From NCBI RefSeq assembly GCF_900233005.1, contig NZ_LT960612.1, positions 124,001 to 188,000 on the forward strand: a stretch of DNA of 64,000 bases, written 5' to 3'. Under the pieces are notes generated by a model, which did no database searches, was not told the DNA's origin, and was given only the letters and a program-made list of their open reading frames with translations. The position numbers were made by a program, and so were the translations under genes. The DNA is from Vibrio tapetis subsp. tapetis (lineage in GTDB: Bacteria > Pseudomonadota > Gammaproteobacteria > Enterobacterales > Vibrionaceae). The first letter of the stretch is position 1, and every line of letters begins with the position of its first letter. Below are positions 8,907 to 18,434 of the stretch, piece after piece.

Positions 8907-9719
8907 TTAGGTCGTAATCATATTGGTGGCCATAACAAACAATAACACAGCGAATATTCTTTTTATTGTTGAGACAGGCAAATGTTGGGTCGACTTTGCC
9001 CCCAAGGGCGCTGTGAACCATGAAGTACACACTATACCTAATAGAGCGGGTAAATAGACAAACCCTGCAAATCCATCTTCTAAAGCAAAGTGACTGCTCC
9101 CAGAACTGATGTAGCCTATCGACCCAAATAATGCGATAACAATGCCGCATGCCGACGCACACCCTATTGCTTTTTTCATATCTAGAGAGAAAAACGTTAA
9201 CAAAGGCACCAATAGCGCACCACCACCAATACCGATCATGGCAGACAACCCGCCAGTAATTGTCGTAAAAATGGTCAACAGGCCTTTATTCGGCATTTTA
9301 CGATCATTTGAGGCTCCTTTCTTGAAGCTGCTGTAAAGCATCTTGCACGCAATAAGCACGACACTCACAGCAAACACTATTCGAACCACTTTTTCTGGTA
9401 GTAGCGCGGCCATAAAGCCACTTATGAGAGCGCCAAAGGCAACACCAGTCATGATCCACGGAGCTAAATCCCAGGGCACATTACCATTTTTATGATGCGC
9501 GATTGCTGAAGATGTTGAGGTGAACAAAATCGATGCTAATGACGTTGCAATTGCAGCGACCACGACTTGATCGGCAGGCAGCACATCAAAATGAAGTAGT
9601 ATACCGCTCAGCACTGGAACGATAACTAAACCTCCACCGATACCGAGCAACCCAGCCAAAAAACCTACGCCACTACCAAGTAACGCACAGTATAGAACCA
9701 ACAGCATCCATTCACTCAT
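8907..9719 (-). CDS. Sulfite exporter TauE/SafE family protein
   Basis: 270 residues with about eight membrane segments. Two internally related halves show the TauE/SafE hallmarks: GFLAGLLGIGGGLVIVPVL near the N-terminus and GGLSAMIGIGGGALLVPLL after the midpoint. The family exports sulfite, sulfoacetate or other organosulfur anions across the inner membrane; the substrate here is not determined. It is the first gene of a likely two-gene unit with the LysE gene downstream, preceded by an AAGGAT site. Confidence 0.9.
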   Translation of the reverse strand: MSEWMLLVLYCALLGSGVGFLAGLLGIGGGLVIVPVLSGILLHFDVLPADQVVVAAIATSLASILFTSTSSAIAHHKNGNVPWDLAPWIMTGVAFGALISGFMAALLPEKVVRIVFAVSVVLIACKMLYSSFKKGASNDRKMPNKGLLTIFTTITGGLSAMIGIGGGALLVPLLTFFSLDMKKAIGCASACGIVIALFGSIGYISSGSSHFALEDGFAGFVYLPALLGIVCTSWFTAPLGAKSTQHLPVSTIKRIFAVLLFVMATNMITT

Positions 9720-10076
9720 TCTCTATATATCCTTAATATAATTACGTCTATTTACTGCATCGCTGCAGTCATATTGAAATCAAGCGAAATAATATAACTG
9801 ACACTCACCTAAACATACAAACAGAAATGACCATGAATATTCCTCATGTTGAATGTGAAACAAAACCATTTTAAATAATGCACTGAAGCACGTATAAAAA
9901 CACTATAGCTTTAAGGGGCTGCAGTATTTAAACAGATTATTTATTAAAGTAAATATTATAAATAAAGACACAATCAATAATCTGACGGCTATACAACAGC
10001 AAATGGAATTGGAATACCTGAAAAATATAAAAAATACATTCAGGATTAGTCTCAACAAATTGGATACCAAATTACT
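9720..10076. other. Intergenic region between divergent tauE/lysE and mesXD
   Basis: 357 bases, A/T-rich, with no credible gene. It must hold both promoters. At 9834-9846 the sequence TGAATATTCCTCA differs by one base from the MetR-type pattern TGAA-N5-TTCA and sits inside the imperfect palindrome CATGA...TCATG. Because mesXD is a methionine gene pair this is worth noting, but it is a weak match. No convincing MetJ box was seen. Confidence 0.4.
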
Positions 10077-11051
10077 ATGAATAACGAATTTACTTTCAGC
10101 GTTAAAAGCATCCGTCTCGATGAAAACTATCACCCATCAGACAGCACCCGTATCACGACCAACTTTGCTAACTTGGCTAGGGGTGACAGCCGCAAGTCTA
10201 ACCTGCGTAACGCTTTGAATATGATTGATAACAGCTTCAATGCTTTGGCTAATTGGGACAACCCAAATGGCGATCGCTACTCTGTCGAACTTGAGATCAT
10301 TTCCGTTGATATGGACATAGAAAGTGGTGAGCAAGCGTTTCCGTCAATCGAAGTATTAAAGACCAATATTATTGACACCAAAACCAACGAACGCATTGAA
10401 GGTATTGTAGGTAATAATTTTTCTTCATACGTTCGAGATTACGACTTTAGTGTTCGATTATTAGACCACAATAAAAACCAACCGACATTCAGTGTTCCTA
10501 GTGACTTTGGTGATTTACATGGCAAACTATTTCAGTATTTTGTAAATTCTAACACCTATAAGCAAAACTTTAATAAATTGCCAGTTATATGTTTAAGTGT
10601 ATCTGATAATAAAACTTACCACAGAACTGAAAACCAGCACCCTATATTAGGGGTGGAATATCAGCCAAATGACACATCTCTAACTGAACAATATTTCAAA
10701 AAAATGGGCTTACAAGTTCGCTACTTTATGCCAAGTAATAGTGTTGCACCATTGGCGTTCTATTTCTTTGGTGATTTGCTTAATGACTACACCAATCTTG
10801 AACTGATAAGCACCATTAGCACGATGGAAACATTTCAAAAAATTTACCGACCTGAAATTTATAATGCGAATGCTGTTGCCGGAAAATGCTACCAGCCAAA
10901 CTTGAAAAGCTTAGATCATTCATTAACCCAAATTGTTTATGATCGAGAAGAACGCAGTCAGTTGGCGATTGAGCAAGGAAAGTTTGCTGAAGAGTACTTC
11001 ATCAAGCCATACAAATCGGTTCTTGAACATTGGTCTGCGAATTACGCTTAA
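10077..11051 (+). CDS. mesX: MesX, DUF1852 putative oxygenase of methionine synthesis
   Basis: 324 residues, soluble, no signal peptide. Sequence such as FTFSVKSIRLDENYHPSDST near the start and the family-wide layout match DUF1852. Members are encoded next to a core-MetE methionine synthase and are named MesX, a putative oxygenase needed by MesD. The stop is 31 bases before the mesD ATG on the same strand, the arrangement expected of the pair. The pair is thought to make methionine without folate as methyl donor and to need oxygen; the true methyl source is not known. Assignment rests on recognition of the family plus the neighbour. Confidence 0.85.
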   Translation: MNNEFTFSVKSIRLDENYHPSDSTRITTNFANLARGDSRKSNLRNALNMIDNSFNALANWDNPNGDRYSVELEIISVDMDIESGEQAFPSIEVLKTNIIDTKTNERIEGIVGNNFSSYVRDYDFSVRLLDHNKNQPTFSVPSDFGDLHGKLFQYFVNSNTYKQNFNKLPVICLSVSDNKTYHRTENQHPILGVEYQPNDTSLTEQYFKKMGLQVRYFMPSNSVAPLAFYFFGDLLNDYTNLELISTISTMETFQKIYRPEIYNANAVAGKCYQPNLKSLDHSLTQIVYDREERSQLAIEQGKFAEEYFIKPYKSVLEHWSANYA

Positions 11052-11082
11052 TCAGTCATCCAAATATACGGCAGCATTTATT

Positions 11083-12108
11083 ATGAAAACACTATTACCT
11101 ACTTCGACTTCAGGCAGTCTTCCCAAACCGGCTTGGCTTGCCGAGCCTGAGACACTTTGGTCTCCTTGGAAACTACAAGGTGATGAACTAAAAGAAGGCA
11201 AACACGATGCCTTACGTGTGTCATTGCAACAACAACAACTCGCTAATATTGATATTGTTAGTGATGGTGAACAAACGCGCCAACACTTCGTAACGACATT
11301 TATCGAACACCTTAATGGCGTTGACTTTGAAAAACGAAAAACTGTTAAAATTCGCGACCGTTATGATGCGAGCGTACCGACAGTTGTTGGCCCCGTGTCT
11401 CGTCAAAAATCTGTTTTTGTTGAAGACGCCAAGTTTCTACGTAAACAAACCAAACAACCGATTAAATGGGCACTTCCTGGCCCAATGACAATGATCGATA
11501 CACTTTATGATGACCATTATAAAAGCCGCGAGAAACTGGCCTGGGAATTTGCCATCATACTGAATCAAGAAGCTAAGGAATTAGAAGCGGCTGGAGTTGA
11601 TATCATTCAATTCGACGAGCCTGCATTTAATGTGTTTTTTGACGAAGTTAACGATTGGGGAATTGCTTGTTTAGAAAGGGCCATCGAAGGGCTTAAATGT
11701 GAAACGGCAGTTCATATTTGTTACGGCTATGGTATCAAAGCCAATACGGATTGGAAAAAGACGTTAGGATCTGAATGGAGACAATATGAAGAGGTGTTTC
11801 CAAAACTACAAAAATCCAACATCGACATCATTTCGCTAGAATGCCACAACTCTCATGTTCCCATCGAGTTGCTAGAGCTTATTCGCGGTAAAAAAGTAAT
11901 GGTGGGTGCGATCGATGTCGCGTCCGATGACATTGAAACACCAGAAGAAGTAGCCAACACCTTAAGAAAAGCACTTGAATTTGTAGACGCAGACAAACTC
12001 TACCCTTGTACTAACTGTGGCATGGCTCCTTTGTCTCGCTCCGTAGCGACGGCCAAACTCAATGCATTACACGCAGGTGCGGAAATTGTCCGAAAGGAAC
12101 TCTCCTAA
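11083..12108 (+). CDS. mesD: MesD, core-MetE folate-independent methionine synthase
   Basis: 341 residues from ATG at 11083. A longer frame from 10933 overlaps mesX and gives a non-homologous leader, so it was not used. The protein is only the C-terminal catalytic barrel of MetE (core MetE), without the N-terminal folate-binding half. Zinc and homocysteine ligands are visible: H and C in VHICYGYG, E in SLECHNSH and C in PCTNCGMAP. The start shows TSGSLPKPAWL and the middle DGEQTR and FDEPAF. With mesX immediately upstream this is the MesD type, which transfers a methyl group to homocysteine. Confidence 0.88.
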   Translation: MKTLLPTSTSGSLPKPAWLAEPETLWSPWKLQGDELKEGKHDALRVSLQQQQLANIDIVSDGEQTRQHFVTTFIEHLNGVDFEKRKTVKIRDRYDASVPTVVGPVSRQKSVFVEDAKFLRKQTKQPIKWALPGPMTMIDTLYDDHYKSREKLAWEFAIILNQEAKELEAAGVDIIQFDEPAFNVFFDEVNDWGIACLERAIEGLKCETAVHICYGYGIKANTDWKKTLGSEWRQYEEVFPKLQKSNIDIISLECHNSHVPIELLELIRGKKVMVGAIDVASDDIETPEEVANTLRKALEFVDADKLYPCTNCGMAPLSRSVATAKLNALHAGAEIVRKELS

Positions 12109-12212
12109 CTATCAACACCACATATATCAAGCGGCACTTGCGGCCTAAAAGTAAGCTCACGGGCTGACGAAGACACCGAATAAAGGCAGAGAGTTAAGCA
12201 CACAACTCTCTG

Positions 12213-12758
12213 TCACCCTTCACCCTTGGTACGTAACGCCATCGTTAGTTCTGGCACAGAAACGCCATCGATGCGGTAACAATCCGCCATTTCACCGATG
12301 ATCATAAAACCACATTTTAGATATAAATTCTTAGCTGGAAGATTATTTGAAAGTACATTTAGATCCAACCAGTCAATACCTTCGCTCCCAAGACAAAATT
12401 GAGTCACTACCTCGACTAATTTCCCCCCTACGCCTCGCTTTCTAACGCTAGTATCAACGCCCATACCTAACAGCACTCGATGCGATCTATATTCTCCACT
12501 GTGATGACGTAAGTCAATGTGGCCTCGAATATCCCCGTTAGAGTCTTTTGCCACCCATAACTTACGCCAACTAGGCTCACCTACTCGGCTCTCAAAACCA
12601 TCTCTAAACTTCATTTCCAGTTCTGGTGTGATGTGACAATATTTTTTGGCGATCGGCTGAAAAAGTGGTGTGTCATCCGACGCATTGTCTAATAGCTGCA
12701 CTCCCAAATACTCAAAAAATGAAGGTAGATCTGATGGCTCTGCTTCTAAAATCTTCAC
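12213..12758 (-). CDS. GNAT N-acetyltransferase
   Basis: 181 residues. The acetyl-CoA loop appears as VRKRGVGGKLVEVV, preceded by the beta strand LLGMGVDT and followed by LDLNVLSNNLPAKNLYLKCGF, the usual GNAT C-terminal half. The start is GTG at 12758, placed eight bases after AGGAGT; an ATG just upstream is out of frame. The substrate is unknown. A hairpin (CAGAGAGTT / AACTCTCTG, 12187-12212) abuts the stop codon and may end transcription, though it lacks a T tract. Confidence 0.85.
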   Translation of the reverse strand: MKILEAEPSDLPSFFEYLGVQLLDNASDDTPLFQPIAKKYCHITPELEMKFRDGFESRVGEPSWRKLWVAKDSNGDIRGHIDLRHHSGEYRSHRVLLGMGVDTSVRKRGVGGKLVEVVTQFCLGSEGIDWLDLNVLSNNLPAKNLYLKCGFMIIGEMADCYRIDGVSVPELTMALRTKGEG

Positions 12759-12862
12759 GCATACTCCTAATTACGCTGAATACTTATGCGACTGCGATGC
12801 TCTGAAGTAGTAACATTAACAACCAATTAAGTAATTGTGTCTCAGTCAGGACGATGTATCAA

Positions 12863-12900
12863 CCTGCTTAAACAACAATTTTCCCACGTTGTTTAGCAGG
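12863..12900. repeat. Long inverted repeat in the intergenic region 12759-13019
   Basis: CCTGCTTAAACAAC (12863-12876) pairs with GTTGTTTAGCAGG (12888-12900) with one extra T, around an 11-base loop. It lacks a clean T tract on either strand, so it may be a weak terminator, an RNA end-protecting stem or a small repeat-family element. Confidence 0.5.
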
Positions 12901-12949
12901 CTTGTCTTAATACATCCGCACGTTAAGCGACTGCTGTTTCTGCCTACAT

Positions 12950-12979
12950 AAAAAGTCTTGCGCCGAAACGCAAGGCTTT
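12950..12979 (-). terminator. Rho-independent terminator of the RTX gene
   Basis: Stem AAAGTCTTGCG / CGCAAGGCTTT around CCGAAA, followed on the minus strand by TTTTTA. It lies about 40 bases past the RTX stop codon. Confidence 0.75.
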
Positions 12980-13019
12980 ACTACTTAGATACCACTTTAA
13001 CTCCGATAGCTAATCAGCA

Positions 13020-16000
13020 TCATGCAACGGATGTTGTTAAGACGGGTAACACAACCTCTCTCACTTGCTTGGTCGCTGAACCTACACCAGCCCCATCAGC
13101 ATCGAATGCCGCCATAGCCCCCGACAGCACTGCAAGCCTTTGATGACTCGTTACCTCATCTGCAGTTGTCCCACAATCGATAGAAGGTAATGTCCCTTTA
13201 TTCGGAGTACTGGTGGTCATAAACTGAACCTGCAAGCCCTCCATCCTAACCCCATAATGTCCGGCCCAGAATTCATTATCTTTGCCTGCATCAGTGACTT
13301 CGATGTAATGAGCTTGCTCGCTGTACCCCTCTAATTTATGATTGATTTCGGTGCTGCCTCGCACCTTCTGCTCACCAGTGCTCCAACTTGAAAGTTCTTT
13401 CCCCGTTCTGTCTAACAGCTTCACCGACACTTTGAAACTGTCCTCGGTATAACCAACTTGATGGAAGTTTTCACTGATAGTTATCGGATTCGCACCATAA
13501 GTACTAATGAGACTTGAAACATCAAAACGACGGGTACGTGAACTCCAATCATAAGATGATATTAAGCCGCTATCAGTAACAACAAAGCCATCTCCACCTT
13601 TATTGACTTCCCAACCGTTCAGTGTGTTGGAAGACTCAACCAAATCGATAAAACTTGGTTCAGGAGCCATTTCCGGTGCTAACAAGTCTCGAGTACCGCT
13701 TGCTTCAACAGCAGTGTTAACAAAAATACCTAAGGCAGTACCTTGGATTAGCTGATCAGCAAAACGTACACCTTTCACTCTGCTCATTAAAAGATCACCA
13801 AGACTGGCACCGTCAGGAGAGTCCGCAGGGACATCTTCGCTGAGCAAAACATCATTTCCATGTTTTATTCGAACTACGAGGCCGCCATTCACGACTTCTT
13901 GAGACACACTAACTTCAGTAGAAGAGACATTCGGGACGTTCATTAATACTCGTCCGTCTGGCATTAGCTCCCAACTGTGTTGGTAGTTGCTACCATCAAC
14001 GATTTGCTCATAATAATCAGCGACATCTTTAACTAGCACTTGTTTTGAGTCGCCATCAAAAATAATGCTTAACGGCTGTTCACCCATTTCGATAACACCA
14101 CCATCTTCATGCTGCAACGAAGTCCCGTCTCCGGCTAAACGCCAATCGTTGACCTCCCCTTTTAATACCAAGCAAAAGTTCGCTTTGTCAGCACTGACTA
14201 CCTTAACCTTATTCGAGCCACTAGCTTCTAATGTAGCAAACTGATCGACATAAACGACCGACTGTTCATTACTACTATTCTGCGAGACGTCTATGTAATC
14301 ACGACCCATTCCGGTGTGTACATCAGCACGCCCAGCAACAAGATGAACAAGATCATTACCTGCTCCAGCATAAATGCTGCCGTTAGCCATCTTAGATTCG
14401 ACGTAATTGGACAGTTGATTCATTTGAATGGAAGAGTCGTCTTTTTCGCCATTAAACTGCCAGATTGAACCACCTATTAGGTTCATGATAGAGCTTTGAT
14501 CTAACACAGAATCACCGACACGAATGGTAGAAAAACGAGAAGAGAAGCTCTTTGATAAGGCCAGCGTCTGCGCGTCGTTAGCTTGCCCATTCCACCCTAA
14601 TAATTGTCGCCCAGACTCTACGTCCTCGAACAAGATCGCTCCGTTATCTTTACGTACAAACGAAATACGTCCACTTTTCGAGTCTACAATTACCTTTATT
14701 TGCGCCAGAGAAACGCCATCAAATGCTAAGGCGTTGCTGGCGTCAGTATCGTCAACAATAGCATGTCCATCAGCTTTGATTTGATAGAAATCTTTACCTC
14801 CTCCGCCCTCGAGTAAATCTACGCCGCCATCGGCAACGAGAACATCATTACCGCCCAACCCTTTCAAGGTGTCACTTCCTGCCCCACCGGTTAGTTGGTT
14901 GTTCTGAGAGTTACCAATGAGAGTATCGTTTCCATCGCCACCAACAAGCCCTTCAATATCAGTCATTTTATCGATGATATGGCCCGTTTGTTTATCTCGG
15001 GCAAATGTGGTCATTCCATTATCATCAAGTTGAATATCTAGATGCCGTTTTCTATCGGACTCACTCATGCTGTAATCCACAACATCAAAACCAGACCCGC
15101 CATGCAATTCGTCGATATCGTCACCGCCAGAAAGACGATCATTACCCGTACCACCAAATATTTTGTCGTAACCGCTGCCGCCAATCAGCGTGTCATTACC
15201 AGCGCCACCATATAGGTTATCGTCCTTTTTGCCGCCAAATAAAACGTTATTATTGCCGTCCCCAGTTAGACTATCATCTCCATCACTGCCAACCACATTT
15301 TCAAAATTTCTAAAGGTGGTTTTAGTTAAAGGGTCTGCAAAGCTATACCCTTCTCCACGTGATAGGTTAACCAAAACACCGTCAAACTGAGTAAAGGCAA
15401 CAGTATCGGTATCTGCGCCCCCATCTAGCGAGTTAGCGCCTTTTCCTCCATCAACGTAATCATCACCCGCGCCAGAGTTCACTTCATCATTACCATCACC
15501 CGCTACAATCTGGTTAGCATTTTCATCTCCAGTAATCACGTCACGATGCGTAGACCCACTCACGTTTTCAATACTTATTAGTGTGTCTATCTGTCCACGT
15601 TCAACAGCAGTTCCAGCAACCAAGTTGACGGTTACTCCTGCAGCGCTTTTAGCATAACTGACTGTATCTGTGCCTTCACCGCCATTTACGGTCTTTATTC
15701 CCTTTCCGCTGGCGTCGAGTACGTCATTTCCACCACGCCCCTCCAAGGTATCGTCACCATCTTTTGCGATCAGTACATTCGCGTTGTCATCACCCTTGAG
15801 TAAATCAGCAAACTGGGAGCCCACCACATTTTCAATGTCTTTCAATGACGCAGATGCGCCTATCTTGTCAACCAGATACAGATAGAATCCAGCTGCAGAC
15901 TTTAGATTCGCATTCTCTCCACCAGCCATTGAAATCAACGTTTCTTTGCTGATATTAGCGAAGCCCATTTTCGGGTCAAAAATCATCAGTGACTTACCAT

Positions 16001-18434
16001 CAGTTAACACTGGCATGCCGCCAAAATAGCCCTTAGACGGTAAGAATGCCAATGTCGTTTCACCTAACAGATATACATTACGCCCTTTACTATTCGCCTC
16101 AGACATAAAAGCATCGTAACCGGCTCTTATCTGGTGGTCTGCCGCGTCGTCCATGACATAAGAGCTCCAATCATGATCATGGTACATCGGCGCGAGGTGG
16201 TTGTTTGCGTGATCACTGAAATTGATGCGCCCCATTAAAGAAATCAGCGGCAATGGTTTTTCAAACATGAAATGACTGCTGAAGTCACGCTGGTCGTCAG
16301 TGTAAGCGTGTTCACTCTTAGGGAAGACATTGTAATTGTACAGACCGCCTTCGATATCATTGACTGCAGTAATGCCTAAACGCGCCTTCGCTGAATGCGA
16401 CGCGAGATCGACGTCAAAACCAATAGCAGGCTCAGACTCTGGGGCGTAATCTTTCCAGTTACTCTGATTGGCAACAGCTGTATAGGTATCCCGTTCAGAG
16501 TCGCCCCAATTTTGTCCGTCAGGCAACTCCCAACTTACAGCCAACGACCGTGATGCCAACGAATCAAACATCTGCTCAACACTCAAGGTATCACTGTCTC
16601 CCCCGCCATCAATGTTATCTTCTCCCAGTAGGCCACTTATCACATCTTGACCTGGTCCCATATCAACCAAATCATCGCCCAATCCAGCACGTGCGGTATC
16701 ATCGCCTTCGCCTCCTTTAATTGTGTCACCACCCAATCCACCATCTAACGTATCGTTGCCTGAGCCACCAAACAATGTGTCTTTACCCACACCGCCGATA
16801 ATAATATCATTGCCACCGTGGCCATAAATGATGTCGTTTCCTTTACGTCCGTCAAGGTAGTCGTCGTTTTCGCGCCCATTCAGAGTATTACCACTAGCTG
16901 TACCATCAATCAACGCCAGGCGATTGTTCGGGTCATCACTGTATTGTTTTGCTTTTTCAGTCAGATCTCGTTTTACCGTTTTAACGTAATCCGTTAAATC
17001 ATCAATGCCCGACTGCGACAAGCCCGCTTCTTCTGCATCGATAATATACTTGAATACATCGTATCCTTCTTTTTTGAAGGTCTCTGCTTGGCCGTCAATG
17101 AACTTGGTAAACTCGTCAGAATCGACATACGAATCTAGGGCCTGAGTGATTTTTTCTTCAGGGGTTCGACTATCCAATTGGTCGGCAAAGAAACCCAAAA
17201 GAGTATTAATCCCAGTTAACGCAAAGTTAATGCAATCTAGAACAAAAGAAATAGCCGTGCCTACCACTGGCACAAAGTCACAAATTAAACTGGCTACATC
17301 AAGAATAACGCCCAGTCCATCAATGACGGCCATTGCCGTATACATGGCACCACGACTTGAGTTGCCACTGTCAAAAGCTTTTTCAGCAGCAAGCGCATTC
17401 TTGGTAATACTCACGACACCCAACCCAATTGCTAGAGCACTACCGACAACCGTCGCGAAACCTACACCAGCTTTCGTTAATCCTGAAGAAGCACTAAATC
17501 CAACTTCCGCGATCTCTTTTTGAAGCGCCGCTTTTGAGAAAAACTTAGCCACTTTCTCAGCGGTATCTCCGCCAGCTTTTTGAGCAATTTTGGTAATCAC
17601 AACGCTAGAAAGTGAGTAAACCCCCTTCGTCACACTTAATGCGCCGCCAGTAATACGCAAATCACGATTTATACCGTCTTTTTGTGCACCCGCAGCAATA
17701 CTAATCCCCCCTTGCACAACACCAAACATGGACGTTGCAATACTTGCTCCAGTTGCTACATTATCAAACGTTTTCTTAAATGATGATTGGCCTTCGGTTA
17801 ACACATCGCCACTATCTAATGCGCCTTGTAATTTGGTCTTCCACTCTGGGATCCCATCCAAATCACCACTTTTTAGAACCTTAGCAATTTTGTTATAGCG
17901 GAATTTCTCTATACCTCCCAACACCAGTCCAGTACCATCTTTGATGTCTGACGGCAAGCCAACCATATAACCACCAAAGCTGGTGCCCGCTCCAGAAATA
18001 TAGTCGCTGTATTCTTCTAACGTTTTGACTTTGCCGTTTAATCCAGAATCTATTGTTGGCTGATCAGGAAATACTTCATCTACCGAAGGCAGAACCGCGT
18101 CTCCAGGTACAACGAACGCAGCATCTTGATTTCCTTCTAAGGTCTGATCAAAACTTTGTAAGGCCTCGAGAATATCCGGGTCCTTCATTAACCCTGATAG
18201 CTCGCTTACCACAGAAGGATCTACACCTGAATCTGTTAAAGCTTGCGCAAAAAATGCCTCCATTTTTTCTGTACTAATCTCACCGGCATCTTTATTCACA
18301 ATACTGTCACGCATCATTTGAGAAAAACCAGCACCAAACTGCTTCATAAAGTTGCCAAGAACATCGCTTCGAATGGCATCACTAGACTCTGTTGCTTCAT
18401 TTATCTGCCTGCCAAAATCTGTTACTGCTGTCAT
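13020..18434 (-). CDS. Large secreted RTX protein with hydrophobic N-terminal domain and FBA-like C-terminal domain
   Basis: 1804 residues, likely cargo of the adjacent type I exporter. About 225-420 holds several long hydrophobic stretches (such as VVGSALAIGLGVVSI and GLGVILDVASLICDFVPVVG), as in pore-forming RTX proteins. Calcium-binding GGxGxDxLx repeats occur in blocks near 515-615, 875-1010, 1050-1120 and 1170-1218. An unrecognised domain (about 620-870) interrupts them. Residues 1602-1738 resemble an F-box-associated (FBA) domain: GWEVNKGGDGFVV, SYDWSSR, VSVKLLD and FWAGHYGVRM. The last 31 residues begin MAAFDADGAGVGS, a tail shared with the gene at 24651. No HlyC-type acyltransferase is nearby. 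The ribosome site is AAGGATG. Whether it is a toxin or an adhesin cannot be decided from sequence. Confidence 0.9.
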   Translation of the reverse strand: MTAVTDFGRQINEATESSDAIRSDVLGNFMKQFGAGFSQMMRDSIVNKDAGEISTEKMEAFFAQALTDSGVDPSVVSELSGLMKDPDILEALQSFDQTLEGNQDAAFVVPGDAVLPSVDEVFPDQPTIDSGLNGKVKTLEEYSDYISGAGTSFGGYMVGLPSDIKDGTGLVLGGIEKFRYNKIAKVLKSGDLDGIPEWKTKLQGALDSGDVLTEGQSSFKKTFDNVATGASIATSMFGVVQGGISIAAGAQKDGINRDLRITGGALSVTKGVYSLSSVVITKIAQKAGGDTAEKVAKFFSKAALQKEIAEVGFSASSGLTKAGVGFATVVGSALAIGLGVVSITKNALAAEKAFDSGNSSRGAMYTAMAVIDGLGVILDVASLICDFVPVVGTAISFVLDCINFALTGINTLLGFFADQLDSRTPEEKITQALDSYVDSDEFTKFIDGQAETFKKEGYDVFKYIIDAEEAGLSQSGIDDLTDYVKTVKRDLTEKAKQYSDDPNNRLALIDGTASGNTLNGRENDDYLDGRKGNDIIYGHGGNDIIIGGVGKDTLFGGSGNDTLDGGLGGDTIKGGEGDDTARAGLGDDLVDMGPGQDVISGLLGEDNIDGGGDSDTLSVEQMFDSLASRSLAVSWELPDGQNWGDSERDTYTAVANQSNWKDYAPESEPAIGFDVDLASHSAKARLGITAVNDIEGGLYNYNVFPKSEHAYTDDQRDFSSHFMFEKPLPLISLMGRINFSDHANNHLAPMYHDHDWSSYVMDDAADHQIRAGYDAFMSEANSKGRNVYLLGETTLAFLPSKGYFGGMPVLTDGKSLMIFDPKMGFANISKETLISMAGGENANLKSAAGFYLYLVDKIGASASLKDIENVVGSQFADLLKGDDNANVLIAKDGDDTLEGRGGNDVLDASGKGIKTVNGGEGTDTVSYAKSAAGVTVNLVAGTAVERGQIDTLISIENVSGSTHRDVITGDENANQIVAGDGNDEVNSGAGDDYVDGGKGANSLDGGADTDTVAFTQFDGVLVNLSRGEGYSFADPLTKTTFRNFENVVGSDGDDSLTGDGNNNVLFGGKKDDNLYGGAGNDTLIGGSGYDKIFGGTGNDRLSGGDDIDELHGGSGFDVVDYSMSESDRKRHLDIQLDDNGMTTFARDKQTGHIIDKMTDIEGLVGGDGNDTLIGNSQNNQLTGGAGSDTLKGLGGNDVLVADGGVDLLEGGGGKDFYQIKADGHAIVDDTDASNALAFDGVSLAQIKVIVDSKSGRISFVRKDNGAILFEDVESGRQLLGWNGQANDAQTLALSKSFSSRFSTIRVGDSVLDQSSIMNLIGGSIWQFNGEKDDSSIQMNQLSNYVESKMANGSIYAGAGNDLVHLVAGRADVHTGMGRDYIDVSQNSSNEQSVVYVDQFATLEASGSNKVKVVSADKANFCLVLKGEVNDWRLAGDGTSLQHEDGGVIEMGEQPLSIIFDGDSKQVLVKDVADYYEQIVDGSNYQHSWELMPDGRVLMNVPNVSSTEVSVSQEVVNGGLVVRIKHGNDVLLSEDVPADSPDGASLGDLLMSRVKGVRFADQLIQGTALGIFVNTAVEASGTRDLLAPEMAPEPSFIDLVESSNTLNGWEVNKGGDGFVVTDSGLISSYDWSSRTRRFDVSSLISTYGANPITISENFHQVGYTEDSFKVSVKLLDRTGKELSSWSTGEQKVRGSTEINHKLEGYSEQAHYIEVTDAGKDNEFWAGHYGVRMEGLQVQFMTTSTPNKGTLPSIDCGTTADEVTSHQRLAVLSGAMAAFDADGAGVGSATKQVREVVLPVLTTSVA
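13221..13631 (-). other. Region encoding the FBA-like (F-box-associated) domain of the RTX protein
   Basis: Residues 1602-1738. The order of motifs follows the FBA fold of FBXO2/FBXO6: a W...GGDG start, an S-Y-x-W segment before a hydrophobic strand, a central VSVKLLD strand, and the terminal FWAGHYGVR block that corresponds to the W-x-G-x-x-G-x-R end of human FBA domains. The Trp in FWAG lines up with a Trp that contacts N-glycan in FBXO2. Recognition is from memory of the family, not from a search. Confidence 0.6.

Noticed and set aside
9720-10076. MetJ operator before mesXD
   Set aside because: Only a partial ACGTCT occurs, not tandem met boxes.
10933-11082. Longer N-terminus for MesD overlapping mesX
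   Set aside because: The extra 50 residues are the mesX end read in another frame; the family begins at the ATG at 11083.
12863-12900. Inverted repeat considered as an integron attC site
   Set aside because: It lacks the conserved attC end sequences and no cassette-like genes or integrase are nearby.
15005-15390. Plus-strand frames rich in His, Tyr and Pro inside the RTX gene
   Set aside because: They are the antisense of the GGxGxD repeat codons.
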